Below, piece by piece: positions 34,353-44,770 of a stretch of 64,000 nucleotides of DNA. This stretch comes from Lachnospiraceae bacterium. Its GTDB lineage: Bacteria > Bacillota > Clostridia > Lachnospirales > Lachnospiraceae. A model generated the notes under the pieces. That model did not search any database and was not told the DNA's origin. It saw nothing but the letters and a program-made list of their open reading frames with translations. The DNA lies in the NCBI GenBank assembly GCA_017513125.1, contig JAFWDI010000007.1, positions 1-64,000 on the forward strand. Direction: 5' to 3'. How positions within the stretch are numbered: the stretch's first letter is position 1; each line of letters opens with the position of its first letter. Both the position numbers and the translations under genes were made by a program.

Positions 34353-36023
34353 ATGGAAGAGGAAAAGGTCGTTTCGAAAAACTTTATTGAGCAGATCATT
34401 GATAAGGATCTGCAGGACGGCACCTATGATCACGTGACGACGCGGTTCCCGCCGGAACCGAACGGCTATCTTCACATCGGTCACGCGAAGTCCATCTTGC
34501 TGAATTACGGTCTTTCTCAGGAGTATCACGGAAAGTTCAACATGCGTTTCGACGATACGAACCCGACGAAGGAAAAGACCGAATTCGTCGATTCGATAAA
34601 GGAAGACATCGCCTGGCTCGGCGCCGACTGGGAGGACCGCCTTTATTTCGCGTCGAATTACTTTCAGCAAATGTACGAGTGCGCGCTTTTCCTGATTCGG
34701 AAAGGAAAGGCTTTTGTGTGCGACCTTTCCGCCGAAGAGATCCGCGAGTATCGCGGGACGCTGACCGAGCCCGGAAAGAACAGCCCTTACCGTGACCGCA
34801 GCGTGGAGGAAAACCTCGAACTTTTCATCGGCATGAAGGAGGGAAAGTACGAGGACGGTTCACGCGTGCTCCGCGCGAAGATCGATATGGCTTCTCCGAA
34901 CATCAACATGCGTGACCCGGTCATTTACCGCGTGGCGCACGAGACGCATCACAACACCGGAGACGCCTGGTGCATCTACCCGATGTATGATTTCGCGCAC
35001 CCGATCGAGGATGCGATCGAGCACGTTACGCATTCCATCTGCACCCTGGAGTTCGAAGATCACTGTCCGCTTTACGACTGGGTCGTGCGCGAGTGCGAGT
35101 TCGAGATGCCGCCGAAGCAGATCGAGTTCGCGAAGCTCTACCTGAAGAACACCGTGACCGGAAAGCGCTACATTAAGAAGCTGGTCGAGCAGGGACAGGT
35201 CGACGGATGGGACGATCCCCGGCTGGTCACGATCAGCGGCCTTCGCCGCCGCGGCTACACCCCGGAGTCGATCCGGAAGTTCGTCGAGCTGGTCGGCGTC
35301 TCGAAGAGCAACTCCGTAGTGGATCCCGCGATGCTCGACTATTGTCTGCGTGAGGACCTGAAATTAAAGGCTCCGCGCGTTATGGCCGTGCTGCATCCCG
35401 TAAAGCTCGTGATCGATAATTATCCCGAGGGTCAGACTGAGATGCTCGAGGCTGCGAATAACCTCGAGAACGAAGAATTGGGCACCCGCGAAGTTCCGTT
35501 CTCCCGCGAACTGTGGATCGAGCAGGAAGACTTCATGGAAGAGCCTCCGAAGAAGTATTTCCGCCTGTATCCCGGTAACGAAGTGCGTCTGATGAACGCT
35601 TATTTTGTGACCTGCACCGGCATTGAGAAGGACGATGAGGGCCGCGTCTCGGTGATTCATTGCGATTATGACCCCGCGACCCGCGGAGGAAACGCTCCCG
35701 ACGGCCGTAAGGTGAAGGGCACGATCCACTGGGTCGACGCATCGACCGCACTGCATGCGAAGGTCCGCGTATATAACAGTCTGGTCGACGAGGAGAAGGG
35801 AGTCTACGACGAGGAGACGGGAGAGATGAACCTGAACCCGGATTCTCTGGAGATCTGCGACGCGTATCTCGAGCAGTCGCTCGCGAAAGCGGAGCCGTAT
35901 GACCGCTTCCAGTTCGTGCGGAACGGCTTCTTCTGCGCGGACGCGAAGGACTCGCTTCCCGGCGCTCCGGTGTTTAACCGCATCGTTTCGCTGAAGAGTT
36001 CGTTTAAGCTGCCGACCGCGTAA
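34353..36023 (+). CDS. glnS: Glutamine--tRNA ligase
   Basis: A 556-residue class I enzyme. HIGH region [16 protein letters not shown], glutamine-specific [11 protein letters not shown] and [25 protein letters not shown] are clear. The KMSKS-like loop, VMSKRKL in E. coli, reads [10 protein letters not shown]. The C-terminal anticodon-binding beta barrels are complete. Most Bacillota charge tRNA-Gln indirectly through GatCAB, so a real GlnS is notable though known in some clostridia. Ribosome site AAGGAGAG. Confidence 0.94.
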   Translation: MEEEKVVSKNFIEQIIDKDLQDGTYDHVTTRFPPEPNGYLHIGHAKSILLNYGLSQEYHGKFNMRFDDTNPTKEKTEFVDSIKEDIAWLGADWEDRLYFASNYFQQMYECALFLIRKGKAFVCDLSAEEIREYRGTLTEPGKNSPYRDRSVEENLELFIGMKEGKYEDGSRVLRAKIDMASPNINMRDPVIYRVAHETHHNTGDAWCIYPMYDFAHPIEDAIEHVTHSICTLEFEDHCPLYDWVVRECEFEMPPKQIEFAKLYLKNTVTGKRYIKKLVEQGQVDGWDDPRLVTISGLRRRGYTPESIRKFVELVGVSKSNSVVDPAMLDYCLREDLKLKAPRVMAVLHPVKLVIDNYPEGQTEMLEAANNLENEELGTREVPFSRELWIEQEDFMEEPPKKYFRLYPGNEVRLMNAYFVTCTGIEKDDEGRVSVIHCDYDPATRGGNAPDGRKVKGTIHWVDASTALHAKVRVYNSLVDEEKGVYDEETGEMNLNPDSLEICDAYLEQSLAKAEPYDRFQFVRNGFFCADAKDSLPGAPVFNRIVSLKSSFKLPTA

Positions 36024-36049
36024 AAAGTGCCGGAGATGTAAGAGGATAT

Positions 36050-36079
36050 AAAAAGGCCGCCGTGATCGGCGGCCTTTTT
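36050..36079. terminator. Bidirectional terminator after glnS
   Basis: AAAAAGGCCGCCG-TGAT-CGGCGGCCTTTTT, a perfect 13-bp stem usable on both strands. Confidence 0.95.
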
Positions 36080-36125
36080 GTGTGTGTAAGTTCCGGCTAT
36101 GTCCGCAGGCGGAGGAGGATAAGGC

Positions 36126-36341
36126 TTATTCCTCGGGATCATCCGCGTAATCCTCATCATCGATCACGACGGTCTCATCCTGACCGCGGTAGACTTTTTC
36201 CCGTGCGATGGCATGATCCCTGCCGCGGCTTTCTTCGATCTGCTTCCTGGTGTGCCTCTGGCGGAAGAAGAGAAGGACCGGAATGATCACGGTCCAGACG
36301 GCGGCCAATGCTGCTGTGATCTTCAGGATTTTCTTAACCAT
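36126..36341 (-). CDS. Small single-pass membrane protein
   Basis: The start MVKKILK at 36341 gives 71 residues: one membrane helix at about 6-26 (LKITAALAAVWTVIIPVLLFF), then a basic stretch RQRHTRKQ, and an acidic tail ending DDEDYADDPEE. By charge the C-terminus is cytosolic. The longer frame from 36392 runs upstream without a ribosome site. No family recognised. It is convergent with glnS and divergent from groES, and only a weak ribosome site (GAGG) is seen. Confidence 0.55.
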   Translation of the reverse strand: MVKKILKITAALAAVWTVIIPVLLFFRQRHTRKQIEESRGRDHAIAREKVYRGQDETVVIDDEDYADDPEE

Positions 36342-36392
36342 GCAAGGGTACCTCGTCCGGAACGGCCCGAAGGGAATATGAACGCAAAACAA

Positions 36393-36530
36393 TAATCCAT
36401 TTTTAGTATAATATATCGTTCTGCCGCAAAAAACGGTGTGCGGGGATTGTTAAGAAAATGGATAGAAGAAAGGAAAAACGGAATTAGCAGCCAAAAGCCG
36501 AGAGTGACAGCAAAATCTTTCTGTACAGTC
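36393..36530. other. Non-coding region upstream of groESL
   Basis: No gene seen. It holds a TATACT box on the minus strand near 36410, possibly for the small membrane gene, and a poor CIRCE-like pair (see rejected items). Confidence 0.4.
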
Positions 36531-36558
36531 TTGACAAATAAAAAAAAGCGGCGATAAT
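36531..36558 (+). promoter_or_regulatory. groESL promoter
   Basis: TTGACA (36531-36536), 16 bases with a long A-run, GATAAT (36553-36558). The leader of about 110 bases contains ACGGT/ACCGT-type inverted repeats. Confidence 0.75.
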
Positions 36559-36677
36559 AAGTTTCTGTACGGTTTATCCATAGTAATAAAGACCGTGCCA
36601 GAAAAACATTTTTCTCGTGCCGGCCCGGTATGATTTCATCAGGTTCCGGCCGAAAACATTGATCAGGAGGTTAAATC

Positions 36678-36962
36678 ATGAAACTGGTACCTTTATGTGA
36701 CAGAGTCGTCCTGAAGCAGCTCGAGGCGGAGGAGACCACCGCTTCCGGCATCGTCCTTCCCGGCTCCGCGCAGGAGAAGCCGCAGCAGGCGGAAGTCGTA
36801 GCCGTGGGCCCCGGCGGTGTGGTCGACGGTAAGGAGATCGTGATGCAGGTGAAAGCCGGCCAGACGGTCATCTATTCGAAGTACGCCGGCACCGATGTGA
36901 AGCTGGACGGCGAGGAGTTCATCATCGTTCGCCAGAACGACATCCTTGCGGTCGTGGAGTAA
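36678..36962 (+). CDS. groES: Co-chaperonin GroES
   Basis: A 94-residue lid subunit. It begins MKLVPLCDRVVLKQLE and has the mobile loop EETTASGIVLPGSAQEKPQQAEVVAVGPG followed by VIYSKYAGTDVKLDGEEFIIVRQNDILAVVE, all standard. Ribosome site AGGAGG. It caps the GroEL cavity. groEL follows after 60 bases. Confidence 0.97.
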   Translation: MKLVPLCDRVVLKQLEAEETTASGIVLPGSAQEKPQQAEVVAVGPGGVVDGKEIVMQVKAGQTVIYSKYAGTDVKLDGEEFIIVRQNDILAVVE

Positions 36963-36989
36963 GCTTCGCGGTACGGACATTGTCCATAG

Positions 36990-38645
<1,656 letters not shown>

Positions 38646-38670
38646 GCGATAAGCGACTGAGAATGCGAAG

Positions 38671-38712
38671 CAGCCCCGGGAGAGTTTACTCTTCCGGGGC
38701 TGTTATTGTATT
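38671..38712 (+). terminator. groEL terminator
   Basis: CAGCCCCGG pairs with CCGGGGCTG and AGAGT-TT-ACTCT forms the tip, followed by TTATTGTATT. The tip GAGTTTACTC is the same as in the tRNA-Thr repeat array. Confidence 0.88.
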
Positions 38713-38716
38713 CTCA

Positions 38717-38765
38717 GGGCTGCGGATATCGAGCGCTCCGAAGGAGTGCGAGATGTTCGCAGCCC
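38717..38765 (+). ncRNA. Structured element shared with the tRNA-Thr repeat array
   Basis: A 49-base hairpin. From the base up: GGGCTGCG/CGCAGCCC (8 bp), GAT/GTT loop, ATC/GAT (3 bp), GA/GA tandem mismatch, GCGCTCC/GGAGTGC (7 bp, one G-U), GAA loop. The same ATC-GA-GCGCTC and GAGTGC-GA-GAT halves occur in each copy of the array at 1833-2440, where the outer stem has a compensatory T-A to A-T change. It probably acts as RNA, perhaps in 3'-end stability. No family recognised. Confidence 0.55.
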
Positions 38766-38815
38766 TTATCACTTACATCATATAAGGATGTTCGTATCGC
38801 TTATCCCTCACTTCT

Positions 38816-38844
38816 TTGCACTATTCCCGGGCAAGGTTTATAAT
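38816..38844 (+). promoter_or_regulatory. Promoter of the LDT-like lipoprotein gene
   Basis: TTGCAC (38816-38821), 17 bases, TATAAT (38839-38844), 37 bases before the ATG. Confidence 0.82.
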
Positions 38845-38880
38845 CAAAATGGATTCATTTGATCAGAAAGGCGGAAAGTC

Positions 38881-39597
38881 ATGAAAAAGATCGTAGTTCT
38901 CGTTTTAAGCGTTCTTATGGCATTGTCCCTGGCAGCCTGCTCGTCAGGGCAGACATCCGCAGAGGAGACGTCTCCGGCAGATGCTGCGGAAACGGCAGAA
39001 TCTTCATTGCCCGAATCGCTCGCCGCAGCGCAAGACTACACGAAGATCATGGTCGTTTCGATTCCATCGAAGTACGCTACCATGGGTACTTTTACCTACT
39101 ATGAGTACGAGAACGGCGAATGGGACGAACTGCTGCATGAGACCTGCATCACCGGCCGCGACGGCGTCGGGCAGGCCTCCGAGTATACCTGCGTTACCCC
39201 CGCGGGCCTGTATACGTTTACGCATCTTTTCGGCAATGCCGAGGACCCCGGATGCATCATGCCTTATCGTCAGCTGACCGGCAGCGAATACTGGTGCGGT
39301 GAAGAGTATTATAACCAGTTCGTGGACGAAGACGTTATGGATCATTCCGCCTGCTCTCGCACAGAAGATGAGCACCTTCAGAATGAGGCGAGCTATGAAT
39401 ACACCGCAGCGTTCAACTATAACCCGGAAAATATTCCGGGAGAGGGCTTTGCGTTTTTCCTGCATTGTTATAACGGATTGAACTACTCGGGAGGCTGCGT
39501 CCAGATTCCGCAGAGCGCCATGCAGTGGCTCATCACCCGCATCGATGAGAATACCTGCATTATTATCGACACCGAAGAGAACATCATGAATTACTGA
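38881..39597 (+). CDS. Lipoprotein with L,D-transpeptidase-like (YkuD) domain
   Basis: A 238-residue lipoprotein. The signal peptide ends in lipobox LAAC (Cys20), followed by a Ser/Thr/Ala/Glu-rich linker. The mature part has the YkuD core: [34 protein letters not shown], and [23 protein letters not shown], where His195 and Cys206 would be the catalytic pair. The usual (S/T)HGC(h)N reads YSGGCVQ, so activity should be tested. It would cross-link or trim peptidoglycan outside the membrane. It may be co-transcribed with queA, 26 bases downstream. Confidence 0.75.
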   Translation: MKKIVVLVLSVLMALSLAACSSGQTSAEETSPADAAETAESSLPESLAAAQDYTKIMVVSIPSKYATMGTFTYYEYENGEWDELLHETCITGRDGVGQASEYTCVTPAGLYTFTHLFGNAEDPGCIMPYRQLTGSEYWCGEEYYNQFVDEDVMDHSACSRTEDEHLQNEASYEYTAAFNYNPENIPGEGFAFFLHCYNGLNYSGGCVQIPQSAMQWLITRIDENTCIIIDTEENIMNY

Positions 39598-39623
39598 CCG
39601 AAAGCGGAAGACCGAGGGACGAA

Positions 39624-40661
39624 ATGTCTGAAAAACTCTCCACATCCATGTTTGACTACGAGCTCCCGCAGGAGCTCATCGCGCAGGATCCGCTCACGGA
39701 CCGCAGCGCGTCGCGTCTCATGATCCTGGACCGCGCGTCCGGGCAGATCACGCACGCGCATTTTACGGACATTCTCGGCGAGCTGCGTCCCGAAGACTGC
39801 CTGGTGATCAATGACACGAAAGTCATTCCCGCGCGCCTCCTCGGGACGAAGGAAGACACCGGGGCGGCCATCGAGATCCTGCTGCTGAAGCGCACCGGCG
39901 CGGACACCTGGGAGACCCTCGTGAAGCCCGGAAAGAAGGCACGCCCGGGTGCACGTATCGCCTTCGGGGACGGTCTGCTGCGTGCCGAGGTCATCGACGT
40001 CGTTGAGGAGGGAAACCGCGTCGTGCGGTTCGAGTACGATGGCATCTTTGAGGAGATTCTCGATCAGCTGGGCCAGATGCCCCTGCCGCCTTATATCACG
40101 CATCCGCTGCAGGATAAGAACCGCTACCAGACAGTCTATGCGAAGTACGACGGCTCCGCCGCGGCGCCGACCGCCGGACTGCACTTTACGCCGGAGCTGA
40201 TGGAGCAGGTCCGCGCGATGGGCGTGCGTTTCGCTCCCGTGACGCTGCACGTGGGACTCGGGACCTTCCGCCCGGTCAAGGTCGAGGACGTCACCGAACA
40301 CCACATGCACAGCGAGTTTTACACGATCACAGAGGAGACCGCGAGGATCATTAATGAGACGAAGGCTGCCGGCGGGCGCGTGATCTGCGTGGGCACGACG
40401 AGCTGCCGCACGATCGAGACCGCGGCCGCCGAAGACGGGACGCTCACGGCAAAGAGCGGCTGGACCGACATTTTCATCTATCCGGGCTACCGGTTTAAGG
40501 TCATGGACGCGCTGATCACGAACTTCCACCTGCCGCAGTCGACGCTGTTGATGCTGGTGAGCGCGTTCGCGGACCGGGAGACCGTGCTCGCGGCATACGA
40601 GGAGGCGGTGCGGGAACGGTATCGTTTCTTTTCGTTCGGGGATGCGATGTTTATACGTTGA
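39624..40661 (+). CDS. queA: S-adenosylmethionine:tRNA ribosyltransferase-isomerase QueA
   Basis: A 345-residue enzyme that adds the epoxycyclopentane ring in queuosine synthesis. Family motifs [63 protein letters not shown] and [32 protein letters not shown] are all present. Ribosome site AGGGACGAA. It heads a string of housekeeping genes on the same strand; queuosine precursors may be salvaged, as no other que gene is in view. Confidence 0.96.
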   Translation: MSEKLSTSMFDYELPQELIAQDPLTDRSASRLMILDRASGQITHAHFTDILGELRPEDCLVINDTKVIPARLLGTKEDTGAAIEILLLKRTGADTWETLVKPGKKARPGARIAFGDGLLRAEVIDVVEEGNRVVRFEYDGIFEEILDQLGQMPLPPYITHPLQDKNRYQTVYAKYDGSAAAPTAGLHFTPELMEQVRAMGVRFAPVTLHVGLGTFRPVKVEDVTEHHMHSEFYTITEETARIINETKAAGGRVICVGTTSCRTIETAAAEDGTLTAKSGWTDIFIYPGYRFKVMDALITNFHLPQSTLLMLVSAFADRETVLAAYEEAVRERYRFFSFGDAMFIR

Positions 40662-40722
40662 TGTGATATGAATGCCCGGAAGGGATATGCATAGAACGGT
40701 GCCTTTTGAGGGTGATTAAAAC

Positions 40723-41478
40723 ATGAGTGAAGTGAGACTGAACAAATTCCTTAGCGACGCCGGTGTCTGCTCCCGCAGGGAGGCGGACCGCGCCGTCGAA
40801 GCCGGAGAAGTGACAGTGAACGGTGAGCCCGCCGTCATGGGACAGAAGATCGCGGAGACCGACGAGGTTTGCTTCCGCGGGCGTCCCGTGCGCCGGAAAG
40901 CCGCGGACGATTTCGTGCTGCTCGCAGTGAATAAGCGCGAGGGCATCGTATGCACGACCTCTCGGAAGGACCCGGACAACATCGTCGATTACGTCGGCTA
41001 CCCGACCCGGATCTATCCGGTCGGCCGTCTGGATAAGGACTCCGAAGGGCTGATCCTGATGACGGACCGGGGCGATCTGTCAGACCGCATCCTGCGCAGC
41101 GTGAACGGCCATGAAAAAGAGTACCTGGTCCGTGTGGATAGACCGGTGACGAAAGAGTTTATCGATGCGATGAAGAAGGGCGTCCGCCTCGAGGACGTGA
41201 GTTCCGGCGCGAAGCATTTTAAGAGTATCCGAACGAAGCCCTGCTTCGCGGAAAAGACCGGCTCCCAGACGTTCCGCATCATCCTGACGCAGGGCCTGAA
41301 CCGTCAGATCCGCAGGATGTGTGAAGCGCTCGGATACCGTGTAACGCATCTGAAGCGCGTGCGCGTAATGAACATTGAGCTGCGCGACCTGAAGGTGGGC
41401 GAGTACCGCCATGTGCGCGGAGAGGAGCTGGAAACGCTTCTCGCGATGCTGAACGTGAAGGATACACGGAACGACTGA
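40723..41478 (+). CDS. rluF: 23S rRNA pseudouridine synthase, RluF type
   Basis: A 251-residue RsuA-family enzyme. An S4 RNA-binding domain (VRLNKFLSDAGVCSRREADRAVEAGEVTVNG) comes first, then the catalytic domain with GRLDKDSEGLILMT, where D is the catalytic Asp, and the signature GLNRQIRRMCEALGYRVTHLKRVRVMNIEL, closest to RluF. It converts a uridine in 23S rRNA to pseudouridine; the exact position is inferred from family. It is 40 bases ahead of ligA. Confidence 0.88.
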   Translation: MSEVRLNKFLSDAGVCSRREADRAVEAGEVTVNGEPAVMGQKIAETDEVCFRGRPVRRKAADDFVLLAVNKREGIVCTTSRKDPDNIVDYVGYPTRIYPVGRLDKDSEGLILMTDRGDLSDRILRSVNGHEKEYLVRVDRPVTKEFIDAMKKGVRLEDVSSGAKHFKSIRTKPCFAEKTGSQTFRIILTQGLNRQIRRMCEALGYRVTHLKRVRVMNIELRDLKVGEYRHVRGEELETLLAMLNVKDTRND

Positions 41479-41518
41479 ACATTTCGCGGCGCCGTTTGCG
41501 CGCCGGGGAAGGAAATAC

Positions 41519-43501
41519 ATGGACAGAGAACAGATCACTGCACGCATGAAGGAACTCGTCGGCATCCTCGGGGACGCCTCGCGCGCCTATTATCAGGAGA
41601 GCCGCGAGATCATGTCGAACTTCGAGTACGATAAGCTCTACGACGAGCTGGCCGCGCTGGAGGAGGAAAGCGGCATAATCCTGGCCGGAAGTCCCACGCA
41701 GAAAGTGGGATATGAGCTGATCAGCGAGCTTCCGAAGGAACGCCACGCTTCGCCCATGCTCTCGCTTGATAAAACGAAGGATGTGGATGCGCTGGCGGCG
41801 TTTCTGGGTGATCAGAAGGGCATTCTGTCGTGGAAGCTGGACGGCATCACCGTGGTGCTGACCTATGAAGGCGGCAAGCTCGCAAAGGCGGTCACGCGCG
41901 GGAACGGTGAGATCGGCGAGGTCATTACGGGCAATGCCAGGACTTTCGTAAACGTTCCTCTGAGCATTCCGTTTATGGGCACGCTGACCGTGCGCGGAGA
42001 GGCTATTATCACTTATGAGGATTTTGCGCGGATCAATGCCGCGATTCCCGACGCCGACGCCCGCTATAAAAACCCGCGGAACCTCTGTGCGGGATCGGTA
42101 CGGCAGCTGAACAGCGAGGTGACAGCGGAACGCCGCGTGCGTTTGGTGGTGTTTACGCTGGTGAGCGCAGTGGAAGCGGACGGAACGCCTCATGATTTCG
42201 GCAATTCGCACGAGGCGGAGTTCGTCTGGGCGGAAAACATGGGTTTTGAAACGGTCGAGCGGAAACTGGTGACCGCGGAGACATTGCAGGAAGCGGTCGC
42301 GGAGTTTTCCGAGGCGATCGCAGGCCATGCCTATCCTTCGGACGGCCTGGTACTGCTGATGGACGACATCGCCTACGGAGCATCGCTCGGCCGCACCGCG
42401 AAGTTCCCACGCAATGCGATCGCATTCAAATGGGCCGATGAAACCGCTCTGACGCATCTGCTCGAGATCGAGTGGAGTCCTTCCCGGACCGGTCTGCTGA
42501 ATCCGATCGCGGTATTCGAACCGGTCGAACTCGAAGGAACGACGGTCAGCCGCGCGAGCGTCCATAACCTGAGCGTGATCCGCGAGCTGGCGCTCGGCGT
42601 CGGAGATGAGATCAACGTCTATAAAGCCAACATGATCATTCCGCAGATCGCGGAGAACCTGACGCGTTCCGACACGCTGGTACCTCCCGCGGAATGCCCG
42701 GTCTGCGGTGCGCCGACAGAGATCCGCCAGGCCAATGACTCGCAGGTCCTGCTTTGCACGAATCCGGCCTGCCCGGCGAAGCAGATCGGAGCTTTCGAAC
42801 ATTTTGTGGGGCGCGATGCGATGAACATCGACGGTCTTTCGACCGCCGGCATCGAAAAGTTCGTCGGCGCGGGCATCCTGAAAACGGTCTGCGACCTGTT
42901 CCGTCTGGCGGAACACCGCGATGAGATCGTCGGGATGGAAGGCTTCGGTGAAAAGTCTTTCGAGAAACTCACGGCGGCAGCCGAAGCCGCGCGGCATACG
43001 ACATTGCCCAGACTTCTGAACGCGCTCGGCATTCCGGGAGTCGGGGAGGCAAACGCGAAGGTCCTGGCGAGGCATTTCGATCATGACATGGAGCGCCTGA
43101 TCGAAGCGGACGAGGAGGAGCTCTCGCAGATCGACGGCGTAGGACCGGTACTTGCGGCACAGATCCGCGGATACTTCGCAGATCCGGAAAACCTCGCCCT
43201 CGCGGAGGAACTGCGCTCGATCGTCGAGATCGAGGCGCCCGCGGAGCCGGCACAGGCCGCGGAAGAGATCGCCGGCAAGGTCTTTGTGATCACCGGATCG
43301 CTCGAGCATTTCGAAAACAGGAAAGCGCTTCAGGATGCGATCGAAGACGCGGGCGGAAAGAGCACGGGTTCGGTCTCCGTAAAGACGGATTACCTAATCA
43401 ATAACGATATCGCTTCGACCTCGTCGAAGAATAAAAAAGCGAAAGAACTCGGCATCCCGATCATCACCGAAGAAGAAGTGATGCGGATGCTGGGAATGTA
43501 A
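41519..43501 (+). CDS. ligA: NAD-dependent DNA ligase LigA (divergent)
   Basis: A 660-residue ligase with complete architecture: domain Ia (YYQESREIMSNFEYDKLYDEL), adenylation domain with Lys106 in SWKLDGIT, OB fold with LLNPIAVFEPVELEGTTVSRASVHN, a C4 zinc finger (CPVCG...CTNPACP), helix-hairpin-helix repeats and a C-terminal BRCT domain (about 583-660). Two normally fixed spots differ: E-x-K-x-D-G reads S-W-K-L-D-G, and KFPAEE reads KWADE. Similar variants exist in Lachnospiraceae-like clostridia. It closes nicks in replication and repair. Whether it is the only ligase of this cell cannot be seen. Confidence 0.9.
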   Translation: MDREQITARMKELVGILGDASRAYYQESREIMSNFEYDKLYDELAALEEESGIILAGSPTQKVGYELISELPKERHASPMLSLDKTKDVDALAAFLGDQKGILSWKLDGITVVLTYEGGKLAKAVTRGNGEIGEVITGNARTFVNVPLSIPFMGTLTVRGEAIITYEDFARINAAIPDADARYKNPRNLCAGSVRQLNSEVTAERRVRLVVFTLVSAVEADGTPHDFGNSHEAEFVWAENMGFETVERKLVTAETLQEAVAEFSEAIAGHAYPSDGLVLLMDDIAYGASLGRTAKFPRNAIAFKWADETALTHLLEIEWSPSRTGLLNPIAVFEPVELEGTTVSRASVHNLSVIRELALGVGDEINVYKANMIIPQIAENLTRSDTLVPPAECPVCGAPTEIRQANDSQVLLCTNPACPAKQIGAFEHFVGRDAMNIDGLSTAGIEKFVGAGILKTVCDLFRLAEHRDEIVGMEGFGEKSFEKLTAAAEAARHTTLPRLLNALGIPGVGEANAKVLARHFDHDMERLIEADEEELSQIDGVGPVLAAQIRGYFADPENLALAEELRSIVEIEAPAEPAQAAEEIAGKVFVITGSLEHFENRKALQDAIEDAGGKSTGSVSVKTDYLINNDIASTSSKNKKAKELGIPIITEEEVMRMLGM

Positions 43502-43545
43502 ACACGGTTTCAGGGCCGGGAGGCCCCGGATGAAAGGAGAATGAC

Positions 43546-44004
43546 ATGAAGATCGCGATCGCGAACGACCACGCTGCCACGGATCTGAAGAAGGAGATCA
43601 AGGGCTATCTCGAGGAGAAGGGTTATGAAGTCGTGAATTTCGGCACAGACGGTTATGAAAGCTGCCATTATCCCGAGTATGCGGAGCCCGCTGCCAATGC
43701 CGTCGCCTCCGGAGAGTGTGACCTCGGCATTCTGATCTGCGGCAGCGGCGTGGGTGTGTCCCTCTGCGCGAACAAGGTGAACGGGATCCGCTGCGTGGTA
43801 TGCTCGGAACCTTACAGTGCGCAGATGTCGCGCCGTCATAACGATACCAATATGCTCGCGTTCGGCGCGCGCGTAGTCGGAGTCGACATGGCGAAGATGA
43901 TCGTCGACGCCTGGCTCGGCGCCGAGTTTGAAGGCGGACGTCATCAGACGCGCGTGGATATGATGATGGATATCGAGCGGAGAAACAGATGCACTACGGT
44001 CTGA
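43546..44004 (+). CDS. rpiB: Ribose-5-phosphate isomerase B
   Basis: A 152-residue isomerase interconverting ribose 5-phosphate and ribulose 5-phosphate. IANDHAATDLKKEI opens the family; Cys65 in LICGSGVGVSLCANK is the catalytic base, and RRHNDTNMLAFGARVVG binds phosphate. CGTG is the more usual motif, and CGSG is a mild change. Ribosome site AAAGGAG. It overlaps aroE by 16 bases. LacA/LacB isomerases are related, but there are no lactose genes here. Confidence 0.92.
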   Translation: MKIAIANDHAATDLKKEIKGYLEEKGYEVVNFGTDGYESCHYPEYAEPAANAVASGECDLGILICGSGVGVSLCANKVNGIRCVVCSEPYSAQMSRRHNDTNMLAFGARVVGVDMAKMIVDAWLGAEFEGGRHQTRVDMMMDIERRNRCTTV

Positions 44005-44756
44005 TCGGAGAAAAACTCGGCCACAGCTGGTCGAAAGTCATTCATGAGTCCTTCGGAATCTATAAGTATGAGCTGAAGGAACTCGCGCCGGCAGAGCTGG
44101 CGGGTTTTCTGTCTGCGCGGGAGTTCGCCGGCATCAATGTCACGATACCCTATAAAAAGACTGTGATGCCGATGCTTGACGAGATCGCGGAAGATGCTGC
44201 GGCGGTCGGCGCCGTAAACACGATCGTGAACCGTGACGGAAAGCTGATCGGGCATAATACTGACCGCGGAGGCTTTCTGTACATGCTGCGCGCGGGCGGC
44301 ATCGATCCGGCGGGGAAGAAGGCATTGATCCTGGGGACCGGCGGAGCTTCGCTCGCTGTAAAGGCCGGGCTGGAAGCCGCAGGAGCGTCGGAGATTCTGT
44401 TCGTGAGCCGGAAAGGCGCAGGCCTGGACGGAATCGTATCCTACGAACAGGCCGCCGTGGATCACGCGGATGCTAAGATCATCGTAAATGCCACCCCCGT
44501 CGGCATGTACCCGCTTACGGACGCTTCGCCGCTGGATCTAACGCCGTTTAAGGCTTGCGAAGCGGTCGCGGACATCATCTATAACCCGGCTGTCACGAAA
44601 CTGTGCCGGCAGGCGGCAGCGCTCGGGATGAAAGCGGTGACCGGGCTGGATATGCTGATCGCGCAGGCGGTCGAGGCTGCCGGATTTTTTCTTGGCAGTG
44701 ATCCGGATCCGGCTTGGTTCGGGACTGCGAAAACGGCGGTCGAAAAGTCTTTCTGA
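43989..44756 (+). CDS. aroE: Shikimate dehydrogenase
   Basis: A 255-residue NADP enzyme that reduces 3-dehydroshikimate. GEKLGHSWSKVIHESFG binds shikimate, NVTIPYK contains the catalytic Lys56, and NTDRGGF contains the paired Asp92. The nucleotide fold begins at ALILGTGGASLAVKAGL. The start lies inside rpiB, so the two are translationally coupled. The next gene, aroD, supplies its substrate, which supports the call. Confidence 0.94.
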   Translation: MHYGLIGEKLGHSWSKVIHESFGIYKYELKELAPAELAGFLSAREFAGINVTIPYKKTVMPMLDEIAEDAAAVGAVNTIVNRDGKLIGHNTDRGGFLYMLRAGGIDPAGKKALILGTGGASLAVKAGLEAAGASEILFVSRKGAGLDGIVSYEQAAVDHADAKIIVNATPVGMYPLTDASPLDLTPFKACEAVADIIYNPAVTKLCRQAAALGMKAVTGLDMLIAQAVEAAGFFLGSDPDPAWFGTAKTAVEKSF

Positions 44757-44770
44757 CAGAAAAGTGCGTT

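Noticed and set aside
36484..36510. CIRCE-like sequence upstream of groES
   Set aside because: TTAGCAGCC-N9-GAGTGACAG has the right spacing and 13 of 18 CIRCE matches, but the arms are not complementary to each other and it lies upstream of the -35 box.
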